Made by a program: the position numbers and the translations under genes. From contig JAIQGH010000019.1 of assembly GCA_020072655.1 (NCBI GenBank), forward strand, positions 1 to 62,107: a DNA stretch of 62,107 nucleotides. The letters are read 5' to 3'. Origin of the DNA: Terriglobia bacterium (GTDB lineage: Bacteria; Acidobacteriota; Terriglobia; UBA7540). The notes under the pieces were generated by a model. The model was not told where the DNA came from. It did not search any database and saw only the letters and a list, made by a program, of their open reading frames with translations. Shown here one piece after another: positions 1 through 9,000 of this stretch (within the stretch, counting starts at the first letter, position 1; each line of letters opens with the position of its first letter).

Positions 1-387
1 AGGCGGGAAGCACCTGCCGCACCTTTGGCATGGTCCCATCAAAACCTCCAGTCGCAAGTACATGTCCTGCGGAACGTTCGTAGCGGTTTCAAATTGTTGG
101 CTGAGGCGTACCGCTTTCTCGGGGCAGACTTCTTCGCACTTGCCACAATACGTGCACCTGCGCCAGTAGAACTCGAGCACTCTCGTGTGCTGTTCCGTGT
201 CAGACACCACAATCACACCGGCCGGGCAGACGTTCGCGCATCCCCCGCATCCGAAGCACAGATCGGCGTCGACAGTGATCTTCCCGCGAAATCCAGGTTT
301 TGGCTCCTGGGGCTTAAACGGGTATCCAAGAGTCACGCGCCCTGCTTTCAGGCAAATCAGCGCTTCTCGCAGCTTGCTCAGGAACAC
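1..387 (-). CDS. hyfH: 4Fe-4S ferredoxin-like hydrogenase subunit (HyfH/HycF/NuoI type), partial
   Basis: The gene runs off the window start; 129 codons are visible. It should carry electrons through iron-sulfur clusters to the small subunit of the membrane-bound hydrogenase, on the cytoplasmic face. Two complete ferredoxin motifs are seen, CFGCGGCANVCP near residue 45 and CTYCGKCEEVCP near residue 80, plus a third cysteine cluster CQRCGRC at the truncated end. The start is taken as GTG at 387 because a strong AGGAGG lies just upstream, overlapping the stop of the preceding gene. The family is clear from cysteine spacing and neighbours. The third cluster is more than NuoI normally has and is closer to HycF/HyfH-type proteins. 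The small subunit (HyfI) is not in the window and probably follows. Confidence 0.82.
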   Translation of the reverse strand, partial: MFLSKLREALICLKAGRVTLGYPFKPQEPKPGFRGKITVDADLCFGCGGCANVCPAGVIVVSDTEQHTRVLEFYWRRCTYCGKCEEVCPEKAVRLSQQFETATNVPQDMYLRLEVLMGPCQRCGRCFPP

Positions 388-396
388 CGCAGCCTC

Positions 397-1314
397 CTAT
401 TTTCCAATCACCGCAAACGCCAGGGCGGCGAGCGACGAAAAGGCCACACGGAGGAAATAACCCATGGCCTGATCGATGCGCAGCCGCGGATTCACGACAT
501 CAATAACAGCCACCAGCACAAGGACCACAAGGACCTTCACGCTCGTCATAAGCAGATCGAGTTGATGAATTCCAAGGCGAGGCCAAGGAAAGAAGACTTC
601 AACCAGCAGAAAAGCCAGGACAAGCTGCTTCGTCCACATGGCCCACCGGAAAAGCGCGAGTCTCGGACCGCTCTGTTCCACCAGCGGGCCTCCCATGATT
701 TCCTGGTCAGCCTCGGCGATGTCGAATGGCAATTTTCCTGCCAGCGCCTGCAGGGCGAGGAAGAATGCCACGCCCCCTATCGCCATGCTGATGCTCGGTC
801 CATTCTGCACCTGCCAGTTAACAATGCCGCCTAGTGCCAAGGTCCTTGCCTTGAACGCACCGACAACGAGGGCAATGGCCAGGATGGGTTCGACAGACAA
901 AAGCATCATCATTTCGCGCGAGCTCCCTATCGAGGCATAAGGGCTGGCGCTGGCAAACCCCACCAACATGACCAGGATACCGCTCATCGCTGCCACATAG
1001 AGCACCACGATCATATCGCCCGCGAAGGCAAGCGGTGCGGCAGTTCCCATGGGGATCAGCGCAGCGAGGAGCAGTACCGACCCCAGCGTGAAAGCCGGCA
1101 GGCTCGCATAGACAACTCCGCCCGCGCTTCGCAGATCCTCCTTGCCCAAGAGCTTGAAGAGGTCCCAATAGGGTTGTGTGATTGGGGGCCCGATTCGAGA
1201 GTGGATCGCGGCTCGGAGCTTGCGCATGATGCCTTCGCAAAGCGGCGACAGGACCAGAGCGAGCGCCGCGTTCAGCAAGCAGAGCAGAAAACTCCTCATG
1301 AGCCAAGCCGTCAT
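397..1314 (-). CDS. hyfC: Group 4 hydrogenase membrane subunit HyfC/HycD (NuoH-like)
   Basis: A 305-residue integral membrane protein of the respiratory-chain subunit 1 family, which anchors the hydrophilic arm and forms part of the ion pathway next to the catalytic module. About eight hydrophobic segments are seen. The cytoplasmic loop LLGKEDLRSAGGVVY and the acidic loop FDIAEADQEIMGGPLVEQSG are typical of HycD/HyfC and NuoH. Its start overlaps the end of the hydrogenase large subunit gene by 4 bases, so the two are probably translationally coupled. Length fits the family (about 300 to 315). The HyfC assignment rather than NuoH rests on the adjacent nickel-binding large subunit. Confidence 0.88.
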   Translation of the reverse strand: MTAWLMRSFLLCLLNAALALVLSPLCEGIMRKLRAAIHSRIGPPITQPYWDLFKLLGKEDLRSAGGVVYASLPAFTLGSVLLLAALIPMGTAAPLAFAGDMIVVLYVAAMSGILVMLVGFASASPYASIGSSREMMMLLSVEPILAIALVVGAFKARTLALGGIVNWQVQNGPSISMAIGGVAFFLALQALAGKLPFDIAEADQEIMGGPLVEQSGPRLALFRWAMWTKQLVLAFLLVEVFFPWPRLGIHQLDLLMTSVKVLVVLVLVAVIDVVNPRLRIDQAMGYFLRVAFSSLAALAFAVIGK

Positions 1315-3023
1315 CGCGTCCCTCCGCCGCGAGCCTTCCTTCTGGAGATCTCCAGAAGCTCAGCGTGGGAATAGACCCTGACTTCGTTTGTCCTTCTATC
1401 AACCGTCTCGAGGCGCTCCGTGCACGAGAAGCAGGGATCCAGGCTTCCCAACGTGATCGGCACGTCTGCTATCGTTCCATTGGAGACCATGGCCGGCAAG
1501 GCCTGGAGGTTCGGATAGGTCGGAGCACGCACTCTCCACCGATACGGCCGGTTATCGCCGCCCGTCAGCACGTAGTGGACTGCCTCACCCCTCGGCGCCT
1601 CCACCACCGACACTCCAACTCTCCCGGGCGGTATTTCCTCCTTGATCTCTGCGCAAATCGGACCGTCAGGGACTGACGAGAGAGCCTCGCGCACAAGCCG
1701 AATCGATTCCAGCAACTCGCCGACGCGCACGAGCACGCGCGCCCAGGTATCACCCGCCTCTTGCGTGGCTATCTGAGGGGGCACTTCGTCATACGCCGCA
1801 TAAGGGTGATCGATCCGCGCATCGATTGCCACCCCCGAAGCTCGGGCAGGGGGGCCCACAGCACAGATTTTCTTCGCCCATTCGTTCGTCAATGCGCCGA
1901 CTCCCTTGGTCCTGGCATGCAACGTGGTGTCTCCAACGATAGCGTTGCGAACAGCTATGGTCTCCTTTTCCACCTCGGCAAGAGTCTCGAGGAGCTTTGG
2001 CTTTGTCTGATTGGGGAGATCGCGCCTAAGCCCACCGACAGTATTCATTCCGTATGTCTTGCGGTTCCCGGAGATCTCTTCACAAAGCCACATTACCGGC
2101 TCACGAATCCGCCAAGTCTGCATGAGCACCGTTTCGAAACCGATGATGTGCCCGGCAATGCCCAACCAGAGCAGGTGGGAATGGATGCGTTCCAGTTCCA
2201 GCATGATCGTTCGGATGTACCGGGCCCTGCGCGGCGCCTCGATGCCTGCAGCCTTCTCCACGGCCTGGCAATAGCATGTGGAATGAATGAACCCGCAAAT
2301 CCCACAAATTCTCTCGGCCAAATACGGGATCTCGTTGTAAGTCAAAACGCTGTCCCCGAGCTTTTCAATTCCCCGGTGGTTGTAAAAGATGCGGGTATCG
2401 CATCCCACGATCGTCTCGCCTTCGACGAACAAGCGCCAGTAGGCGGGTTCCTCCAGAACAGGGAAGAAAGGGCCCATCGGAACCACACTCGCGCCCGCGG
2501 GGGGTTCGCGCAATTGCGGTCGTACATTCTCGACACTCGGTGGCTGGAAGTTATAAGGAAAATCTCTTCGTAGTGGATAGGTGCCCTCAGGCCAGTCGTC
2601 CGCCAAGAGCAACCGGCGTGGATCCGGATGGCCTTCGGGATGGATTCCAATGGCATCTCGGAATTCCCGCTCTGCCCAGTTTGCCCCCGGGATAATCTCG
2701 GTGATCGATTCAATCCGCAGGTCTTTTTCGGGAACGGGAGATTCGAGCAAAACATAGAGATGCTCATGGTCCAGTGAAAACAGATGCAAGATGGCGAAGT
2801 CGCCTGTGACGGGTCTTCTGTCAGTCCCCACCGAAATCATGAAGCGCGCTTGCAGTTCGTTGACCAGTCCCTCCACGACGGCCCGCAGGGCCGCCTTCTC
2901 AATCGCAAATTGGAGGGTATCGGCGTGAGGTTCGGTCGCTGATAGGAGAGCACCGTCGCTGCGCGCGGCAACGACTTGCTTAACCCGCGTAACGGTCGCC
3001 TGATCTATGGTACTCATGCCCAT
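1311..3023 (-). CDS. hyfG: [NiFe] hydrogenase group 4 large subunit HyfG/HycE (NuoCD-like fusion)
   Basis: Catalytic subunit that reduces protons or oxidises H2 at a NiFe(CN)2CO centre on the cytoplasmic side. Residues 1 to about 155 form a NuoC-like 30 kDa domain and the rest is the 49 kDa-like catalytic domain. Both nickel-binding cysteine pairs are intact: RICGIC (Cys240, Cys243) and DPCFSC (Cys531, Cys534). This separates it from complex I NuoD, which has lost them. After DPCFSCTER about 33 residues remain. In HycE the equivalent tail is removed by HycI after that Arg, so this is probably a precursor form. The protease gene lies in the same operon. Length, 570, matches HycE/HyfG. Confidence 0.93.
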   Translation of the reverse strand: MGMSTIDQATVTRVKQVVAARSDGALLSATEPHADTLQFAIEKAALRAVVEGLVNELQARFMISVGTDRRPVTGDFAILHLFSLDHEHLYVLLESPVPEKDLRIESITEIIPGANWAEREFRDAIGIHPEGHPDPRRLLLADDWPEGTYPLRRDFPYNFQPPSVENVRPQLREPPAGASVVPMGPFFPVLEEPAYWRLFVEGETIVGCDTRIFYNHRGIEKLGDSVLTYNEIPYLAERICGICGFIHSTCYCQAVEKAAGIEAPRRARYIRTIMLELERIHSHLLWLGIAGHIIGFETVLMQTWRIREPVMWLCEEISGNRKTYGMNTVGGLRRDLPNQTKPKLLETLAEVEKETIAVRNAIVGDTTLHARTKGVGALTNEWAKKICAVGPPARASGVAIDARIDHPYAAYDEVPPQIATQEAGDTWARVLVRVGELLESIRLVREALSSVPDGPICAEIKEEIPPGRVGVSVVEAPRGEAVHYVLTGGDNRPYRWRVRAPTYPNLQALPAMVSNGTIADVPITLGSLDPCFSCTERLETVDRRTNEVRVYSHAELLEISRRKARGGGTR

Positions 3024-3027
3024 CTCC

Positions 3028-5028
3028 TCAGCCTTTGACCCACAGCAGGATTCCAGTCACCACAATGGCCCCAACTACTATCCACAAAAGATAGATTTGC
3101 GGGATTCCAACGTGCGTTCTGCTCACGCGGTCTGCGGCCGCGTCCATAGCTCTGACAGCTGGCACATAAAGCCATTGGTCAAAATCGAGCGCCCGGCGAA
3201 GCGGCGCTGGGAATCTCGGAACGTGCACTTTTCCGCTGGGGTAGATTCCCTGGAACGCGTGTTTGAAGGGCAGGTAGAAGCTGCTGGCGGGGTAACGAAC
3301 CGTGGCCGGAGCGTGTTCTTCTCCGCAGTACCAGACAGGCACTGACCTCACTTGCGCTCCGCCCGCGCGCTGAATTGCGTAGGAGAGCAACGCCAGAATA
3401 GCCAAGGCCGCCAGCATGGCGAGGGGCGACCAGAACGCCACCGGTGATCCGTCGATCAGGAAGAGGCCACCCCATATTCGACTCGCATCCACGCCCGCTG
3501 CCGTTATGCCAGTGACATCCGCGACGGCATGCCCGACGAACCGCAGCATGAGCTGTGGAAAGATGCCCAACAATACGCACAGAGCGGCCAGCACGACTTG
3601 GGGCACGATCATTGATATTGGCACTTCCCGCGTTCTGATGTCCGGGTCGGCCTTGCCAAGAAAGACTGATCCGAGCACCGTCAAGAATGACGCAAGCGTG
3701 GCGAGTGAAATGAACAGTGCTATGAGACCCAGCACCAGGAACAACGGGAATCGCATTCCTGCCAATACGCACCCGGCGATGATCAGCCACTTGCTAGCGA
3801 AGCCGTTGAAGGGTGGCACGCCGGCAATGCTCAATGAGGCGATGGTCGTCGTGCCGGTAGTGTACGGCATGAAACCAGCCAGGCCACCCAGCTTGTCCAT
3901 GTCGCGCTGGCCGGTCCGGTAAAGCACCGAGCCTGCTCCGAGGAACAAGCACGACTTGAAGCAGGCGTGGTTCACAGCATGGAGAATCGCACCCGCGAGA
4001 GCAATCGAGGCTAGCGCCGGGTACATCGGTAGACAGTAGGCGCCCACACCCAGCCCGAGGCAGATGTAACCGATTTGACCGATTGTGGAGAAGGCCATAA
4101 GACGTTTGGTGTCGGTCTGCCGCAGGGCCGTTAGATTTCCTACGAAAAGCGATCCTGTACCTGCGAGTGCCAGAATAATTCCCCACATCCTGAGCGACGG
4201 CGACACAACCAGAAAAGAGCAAAAAAGGCGGACCAGCCCATATATTCCAAGTTTGACCAGCGCACCGGAGAGCGTGGCGCTCATACCTGAAGGGGCAACG
4301 GGATGTGCATCGGGAAGCCAATCGCCCATGGGCAGGATTCCGGCTTTGGTAGCAAACCCCAAGAAGAAGAGGAAGATGATGGAGTGAGCCAGGAACGGCC
4401 GGGTGTTTAGCAGCGCGGACAGAGTTTGTCGAATCGCATCGAAATGAAACGAGCCGGACGTCCTCCAGAGCAACAGTGCCGCTGCCACCATGCACAGCGT
4501 TGCGCCGTGAGTGATGATGAAATACTTCAGGCCCGCCCGCTGGCTCGCCGCGTTCTCGCTCTCGAACGTCACCAGGAAGTATGACGTCAGTGTCATGGAC
4601 TCCCAGAAGATGAGGAAAAACAGGAAATCCGTGCACACCAGAACTCCGGTCATGCTGGCGACGCAGAGGAGAAGGACCGGGAAGAACTTCGCGACCTTGT
4701 CGTGGGCATAGTGCTCCATGTACCGGACGGAGTACAGCGTGCTCAGGAGTGCAATCAAGGCGACGATAGCCAGGAAGATGGCGCTCAGTGGATCGACCCG
4801 CAGCGTGAGACGGGAGCCCAGTTGGGGCAACTGTAGAATCGTGTGTTCGCCTGACGCTCCCTTGCATCCTCCAACCACCGCGAGCCCGGTGTACACGGAC
4901 GAGGCGCAAACGAAAGCGAAACTGACCCAACCACACAGCTTCCGCCTGCGCGCAAAGAGCAGGCTCACCAGTGACCCCACGATCAGAACCACGATGCTGG
5001 CTTCGACGTAGCGAACCGCATCAACCAT
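3028..5028 (-). CDS. hyfB: Hydrogenase-4 component B-like antiporter subunit (HyfB/HycC)
   Basis: A 666-residue polytopic protein of the proton-conducting antiporter family (NuoL/MrpA/HyfB). It should translocate protons or sodium in step with hydrogenase turnover. About 15 hydrophobic helices are seen. The FWESMTLTSYFLV segment contains the helix-5 glutamate typical of the family, and GDWLPDAHPVAPSGMSATLSGALVKLG contains the helix-7 lysine region. The C-terminal section (PFKHAFQGIYPSGKVHVPRF onwards) follows the HyfB/HycC pattern. The start ATG lies 1 base after the stop of the upstream subunit gene. HyfB is preferred to NuoL because of length and operon context. Confidence 0.88.
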   Translation of the reverse strand: MVDAVRYVEASIVVLIVGSLVSLLFARRRKLCGWVSFAFVCASSVYTGLAVVGGCKGASGEHTILQLPQLGSRLTLRVDPLSAIFLAIVALIALLSTLYSVRYMEHYAHDKVAKFFPVLLLCVASMTGVLVCTDFLFFLIFWESMTLTSYFLVTFESENAASQRAGLKYFIITHGATLCMVAAALLLWRTSGSFHFDAIRQTLSALLNTRPFLAHSIIFLFFLGFATKAGILPMGDWLPDAHPVAPSGMSATLSGALVKLGIYGLVRLFCSFLVVSPSLRMWGIILALAGTGSLFVGNLTALRQTDTKRLMAFSTIGQIGYICLGLGVGAYCLPMYPALASIALAGAILHAVNHACFKSCLFLGAGSVLYRTGQRDMDKLGGLAGFMPYTTGTTTIASLSIAGVPPFNGFASKWLIIAGCVLAGMRFPLFLVLGLIALFISLATLASFLTVLGSVFLGKADPDIRTREVPISMIVPQVVLAALCVLLGIFPQLMLRFVGHAVADVTGITAAGVDASRIWGGLFLIDGSPVAFWSPLAMLAALAILALLSYAIQRAGGAQVRSVPVWYCGEEHAPATVRYPASSFYLPFKHAFQGIYPSGKVHVPRFPAPLRRALDFDQWLYVPAVRAMDAAADRVSRTHVGIPQIYLLWIVVGAIVVTGILLWVKG

Positions 5029-5029
5029 T

Positions 5030-6490
5030 CTATTTCCCCATCAACTGCACCAGGGGCATGCCCACAAGCGGGGCTGCTACACAGCCGATCATCAGGAGGA
5101 TCAAAGTCGCGTTCATCGCCCGTGGTGGATCGCTAGGGACTTGGACCACTGCCAGGGGCGCCCCCAGAAAGATTTTTTGTCCGATGTAGAGCATCCAACC
5201 GAAGGAGATCAGGGTCTCGCAAAGGATGAAAACAAGGATGAGCGGTCCTATGGGACCGGAGAGACGCATGGCGCCCGAGAGGATCATGAACTTGCTCCAG
5301 AAGCATGCCAGCGGGGGAACTCCGGTGACACTCAGGAGCCCGATGAAAAATGCCGTAGCCGTGAGGGGCATGCTTCTCCCCAGGCCACGCAGCTCCGATA
5401 TGGTGCGAGTCCCGGTGACATAAGCTATGGTGCCCGCGCAAAAGAATAGGGTCGCCTTGCTGTAACCGTGGCAGATAATGTGCAAGACACCGCCCTGGAA
5501 ACCTAGGGTTGACCCAAGACCTCCGACCGCGACGCCGAGCAGCACGTAGCCGAGATGAGCGATAGTCGAGTAGGCAAGCAACCGCTTCAGGTCATCCTGA
5601 ACGAAATAAAAGGAGAGGGCGACGAAAATCGTGAGTAGCGCCATGCCCGCCATGAGAAGTGACATCCCTGGGGGAATCGCCCATCCGCTACTCACCGTCC
5701 TGGCCATCAGGTAGACGCCCGCTTTGACCATCGCCGCTGCGTGGAGGTAAGCACTGATAGGAGTCGGAGCTTCCATGGCATCAGGCAGCCACGTTTGAAG
5801 GGGGACCTGGGCCGCCTTCGCCCACGCTGCAAGCATGAGAAAGAGCAAAACCCATGATCTCAAACCATCGGGCAGCGTACCCAGAGCTGAAAAATCAAAT
5901 GAGTTTGTACGAACGAAGAGAATAAGAATTGCCAGTAGAAAGAAGGCGCTGCCGACGTGGGTCATCAATATGGCTTTGAATCCGGCCCGCAAGCTTCGCT
6001 CGTTCTGGTGAAAAGAGATCAGCGCCCATGAACACAAAGTCGTCAGTTCCCAGAAGACGAAGAACTGCAGAAAATTAGGCGCAATTGCCACCCCCACCAT
6101 GCTGCTGATGAACAAGAGCAGCCAGAAATAGTACCGGCCGTAATGCTCACTTCCCACTGGGTGCTCTCGGTTCTTCTCGGTAAGGTATGAGGTCGAATAG
6201 AGGACGGTGAGGAGTCCGATGGGCACCACGACGAGCAACATCAAAGAAGCCAAGGGGTCGATAAAAATCCCCAAAACGGGTCTATCGACGATGCCGTGCA
6301 ACCATGGAAGAGCCCCCCCCATTTTAGTGTATGAGGCGCCATAGGTGGACCATGTGAGCCACACCGCCAAGCCTGTGACAATTGCGGCAATAACTGCAGC
6401 AGCGGGGCGAGCCCCTCTTTTCAGAGCTACGCACAAAAGGGCTCCTGCCGCGGGCAGGATCAGGATTAGAACGGCAACTGAGGCGATCAA
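5030..6490 (-). CDS. Hydrogenase-4 antiporter-like subunit (HyfD/HyfF, NuoN/MrpD-like)
   Basis: A second, shorter antiporter-like membrane subunit (486 residues, about 14 helices). Conserved signals include the FWELTTLCSW glutamate segment, LQTWLPDAMEAPTPISAYLHAAAMVKAG and AYSTIAHLGYVLLG. It belongs to the NuoL/M/N-MrpD superfamily. HyfD (about 480) and HyfF (about 525) in E. coli are the nearest named counterparts, and sequence alone does not choose between them. The start is TTG, overlapping the TGA of the protease gene by 4 bases (TTGA), which implies translational coupling. Two antiporter modules make this larger than the one-module Hyc formate hydrogenlyase. Confidence 0.82.
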   Translation of the reverse strand: MIASVAVLILILPAAGALLCVALKRGARPAAAVIAAIVTGLAVWLTWSTYGASYTKMGGALPWLHGIVDRPVLGIFIDPLASLMLLVVVPIGLLTVLYSTSYLTEKNREHPVGSEHYGRYYFWLLLFISSMVGVAIAPNFLQFFVFWELTTLCSWALISFHQNERSLRAGFKAILMTHVGSAFFLLAILILFVRTNSFDFSALGTLPDGLRSWVLLFLMLAAWAKAAQVPLQTWLPDAMEAPTPISAYLHAAAMVKAGVYLMARTVSSGWAIPPGMSLLMAGMALLTIFVALSFYFVQDDLKRLLAYSTIAHLGYVLLGVAVGGLGSTLGFQGGVLHIICHGYSKATLFFCAGTIAYVTGTRTISELRGLGRSMPLTATAFFIGLLSVTGVPPLACFWSKFMILSGAMRLSGPIGPLILVFILCETLISFGWMLYIGQKIFLGAPLAVVQVPSDPPRAMNATLILLMIGCVAAPLVGMPLVQLMGK

Positions 6491-7011
6491 GCCAGCACCT
6501 TGCCTCTCAATCGGTCGGTAAACGCGACGTTAGCAGTCATCCGCAGCATCTTGAGAACACTGTCCAACACCTCGGCGAGGCGCGCGACGCTCGCATAGAC
6601 CTCCTCGCTCATAGGTTCCAAGAAAACCGTGTGGCGTGGCTGAATTGCGATCAGAAATGTATGGGCATTGGTCTCCCACGCGAGGTAGTCCATCAGCAGG
6701 CGTATTGGCACGCGGTGCGTGCTCGGCCAGTAACCAGCTATTTGATCCTTATTCAAAAGGGCGATGGAGCCAGGTGCAGAATCCAGATCAACTGAATCAA
6801 TCAGCACCACGGTGTCGGGCCGCTGATTCACGACCAGGCACAAGTAGTCTTCTGGAACATCCTGGGCGTCGATGACGCGCACACCAGGTGCATCGCTGAT
6901 CCTTCGGGCTACGACGCTTCCCGCGGCGTCGTCGCCACGGCATGGATTGCCAATGCCCATGATTACCACGTTGCCCTGAATCCGACTCGCAAGTTGTTCT
7001 TGTAGATCCAT
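6487..7011 (-). CDS. hycI: Hydrogenase maturation endopeptidase (HycI/HoxM family)
   Basis: This protease should remove the C-terminal extension of the hydrogenase large subunit after nickel insertion. At 174 residues the length is normal. The N-terminal signature GIGNPCRGDDAAG with its nickel-sensing Asp is present, followed by VIDAQDVPED (Glu/Asp near the second metal ligand) and a LIDSVDLD strand. The histidine segment near STHRVP is consistent with the third ligand. It sits inside the hydrogenase operon, between the electron-transfer genes and the membrane genes, and overlaps the next gene by 4 bases. The target is inferred from the 33-residue tail after DPCFSCTER in the large subunit. 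Confidence 0.88.
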   Translation of the reverse strand: MDLQEQLASRIQGNVVIMGIGNPCRGDDAAGSVVARRISDAPGVRVIDAQDVPEDYLCLVVNQRPDTVVLIDSVDLDSAPGSIALLNKDQIAGYWPSTHRVPIRLLMDYLAWETNAHTFLIAIQPRHTVFLEPMSEEVYASVARLAEVLDSVLKMLRMTANVAFTDRLRGKVLA

Positions 7012-7144
7012 GTTGCGGGCTCACAGGGAAACGGAAATTACTCCTAGGCCTCTTCCCGTACAAGCATCCCTTCCTGTTCCCGAACAGCTTGCTGCTTTTG
7101 AATCGAAAGAGAACCGGCACGGAAATGAGTGAATAAGCATCTCT

Positions 7145-7957
7145 CTACTCGACCAACTCCCGGATCTGCTTATAGTTGAAAACCGGTCCGTCACGGCACA
7201 CGTAGCGATGGCCAATGGCGCAGTGGTTGCACTTGCCGATGCCGCACTGCATCATACGTTCCAATGTGGAGATGACGGCCTCGTCTTTGAATCCCCGCAC
7301 GAAGAGGTCCTGGACGACAAACTTGATCATGATTGGTGGGCCACAAACATACGCAAGCGTGGAGTCCGGGCGAAGGGCGGTCTTTTCGAACAAGACCGGC
7401 ACCATCCCCACATTTCCGGTCCAACCAGGCTCAGCCCTGTCCACCGTAACGTGGAATTCCACATCTGAGCGCTTTGCCCACGCCTTCAGTTCGTCCTTGT
7501 AGACCAAGTCCGTCGGCGTCCGGGCGCCGTAAAGGATGGTCACTTTACCGAAGTGGTCGCGCTCATAGAGGACATTCCAAATGAAGCTACGCAGCGGCGG
7601 CAGTCCAATGCCGCCGCCCACAAAGAGCAGGTCTTTGCCGCGTGCTCCTTCCACGTCGAATCCGTTGCCGAAAGGGCCGCGTATGCCCACCTCGTCGCCA
7701 TTTCCAAGCTCGTGCAGCGCATCGGTCAACTGTCCGGTGCGTCTGACAGTAGCCTGCAATGTGTCTGGCCGCGTCGGGCTCGAGGCGATGCAAAAGGGAG
7801 CTTCTCCGTAACCGAACACGGACACTTCCAGGAATTGTCCAGGAAGGAATCGGAAGTCCTTTGAGTCGCGCAAGGACAATGTAAACGTCTTGGTGTCGGG
7901 CGTGTCATCCCACACCTCAACGATGCGTGCAACGTGTGGGAGGAAGACATCATTCAT
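7145..7957 (-). CDS. FAD/NAD(P)-binding sulfhydrogenase gamma-type subunit (HydG/AsrB)
   Basis: A 270-residue ferredoxin-NADP reductase-like protein. It should bind FAD and NAD(P)H and pass electrons to the partner iron-sulfur protein. The FAD-binding barrel contains the FCIASSPTRP segment. The nucleotide-binding half has VGGGIGLPPLRSF, LYGART and YVCGPPIM. The C-terminal cysteines CGIGKCNHCAIGHRYVC match the 2Fe-2S site of dihydroorotate dehydrogenase electron-transfer subunits and sulfhydrogenase gamma subunits. Its start overlaps the end of the HydB/AsrA-like gene by 8 bases. Such subunits usually accompany group 3b hydrogenases or anaerobic sulfite reductase, so their place in a group 4 operon is notable. 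Confidence 0.85.
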   Translation of the reverse strand: MNDVFLPHVARIVEVWDDTPDTKTFTLSLRDSKDFRFLPGQFLEVSVFGYGEAPFCIASSPTRPDTLQATVRRTGQLTDALHELGNGDEVGIRGPFGNGFDVEGARGKDLLFVGGGIGLPPLRSFIWNVLYERDHFGKVTILYGARTPTDLVYKDELKAWAKRSDVEFHVTVDRAEPGWTGNVGMVPVLFEKTALRPDSTLAYVCGPPIMIKFVVQDLFVRGFKDEAVISTLERMMQCGIGKCNHCAIGHRYVCRDGPVFNYKQIRELVE

Positions 7958-8999
7958 GCCATTTTCCCTTCCTGATTGCGGCTACAACTGCCGGCATGTC
8001 CGCGGTGCCGAGACACACCTTGATACATCGCCCGCAGCCAACACATCCAACCGTGCCGTCGCGCATGTAGTACTGTGCGCTTACCTTGTGGAAGAAACGA
8101 CGCTTTATCCTGTCCTTTCGCTGCTCGTGCGGGTTATGGCCCGAGGCTTCAAGGGTGAAGGCCGTGTATTGGCAGGAATCCCAGATACGGTAGCGAATCC
8201 AGTTTCCGTCCCGCGCGCGATCCCTTACGCTAAAGCAGTAACAGGTGGGGCAAATCAGGCTGCATCCGCCGCATTCCAGGCACCAGTCGCTTATCTTCTC
8301 CCATAGCGCATCTTGCACACGCCCGGTCGAAATGCGCCTCATGGCCGAGGCAAAATGGCAGGTCTCTTGCCCGAAACGGTTTCTCGCCGCTGTCTCAAGC
8401 CTTTTTCGCAGAGAGACTTCACCTTCTGTAGCTGTACGGAAGAGGTTTGCCGCATTCGACACTGCAGCCTCACCCTTTTCACTCCCGACCTCCGCAAGGT
8501 ACTTCCCACCCAGATCGGTCAATTGAATGTCATAATCGCCATTCAAAAAGGGGCCGGAATCAGTACATACACAGAAGCCCAGTGGGCATGGAGTGTTGCA
8601 GGTCAGGCTGATGACGGTGAGGCTATACGCACGACGAAGGTACGAACCATCCGCCGGTTCCATTTCCTGCATTCGAGTGAGGAATGCAATTCCTTTGACA
8701 TCACAGCTACGTACGTTGAAGAGGACGCGGCGGCTATCATCGTAAATCGGCTCAACCTCGTGGCGCTGGCCATTGCGCTTGATCGCAACAATGGGGTCGG
8801 TTTGAGGCAGTACGAATTGCTTTGCCGGGTGAAGCGGATTCTCGAAATCCCAGAGCACCTGCGCTGGAGAACTGATCGCTGAGAAGACGACCTCCCCGGA
8901 ATATCCAGCAACTGGAGCGATGACCTCTGCAGTCTCTAACAGGCGCTCGAGCCATTTTGCTATATCGGGCTTTTCTATAGTGTAAACAATTGGCTGCAT
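7950..8999 (-). CDS. 4Fe-4S dicluster sulfhydrogenase beta-type subunit (HydB/AsrA)
   Basis: A 349-residue iron-sulfur protein of the HydB/AsrA family, expected to carry electrons between the flavoprotein and the next partner. The C-terminal third holds two cluster motifs: CLECGGCSLICPTCYCF near residue 235 and VGCVGCGRCIKVC near residue 320. Between them are SCQYTAFTLEASGHNPHEQRKDRIKRRFFHK residues in the pattern typical of this family. The N-terminal two thirds are the family-specific domain without cofactor motifs. It lies 1 base after the stop of the molybdoprotein gene and overlaps the flavoprotein gene. The function is firm at family level; the physiological partner is inferred. Confidence 0.85.
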   Translation of the reverse strand: MQPIVYTIEKPDIAKWLERLLETAEVIAPVAGYSGEVVFSAISSPAQVLWDFENPLHPAKQFVLPQTDPIVAIKRNGQRHEVEPIYDDSRRVLFNVRSCDVKGIAFLTRMQEMEPADGSYLRRAYSLTVISLTCNTPCPLGFCVCTDSGPFLNGDYDIQLTDLGGKYLAEVGSEKGEAAVSNAANLFRTATEGEVSLRKRLETAARNRFGQETCHFASAMRRISTGRVQDALWEKISDWCLECGGCSLICPTCYCFSVRDRARDGNWIRYRIWDSCQYTAFTLEASGHNPHEQRKDRIKRRFFHKVSAQYYMRDGTVGCVGCGRCIKVCLGTADMPAVVAAIRKGKWHE

Positions 9000-9000
9000 A

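Noticed and set aside
25-834. Long plus-strand reading frame opposite the HyfH and HyfC genes
   Set aside because: It is the antisense shadow of two well-supported genes, lacks any domain and has no ribosome binding site.
1761-2573. 270-codon plus-strand frame inside the hydrogenase large subunit gene
   Set aside because: Antisense to the catalytic domain with intact nickel ligands; its composition is a mirror of the coding strand.
1311-3023. Complex I NuoCD rather than hydrogenase
   Set aside because: Both CxxC nickel-binding pairs are present and a maturation protease is encoded nearby; NuoD has lost these cysteines.
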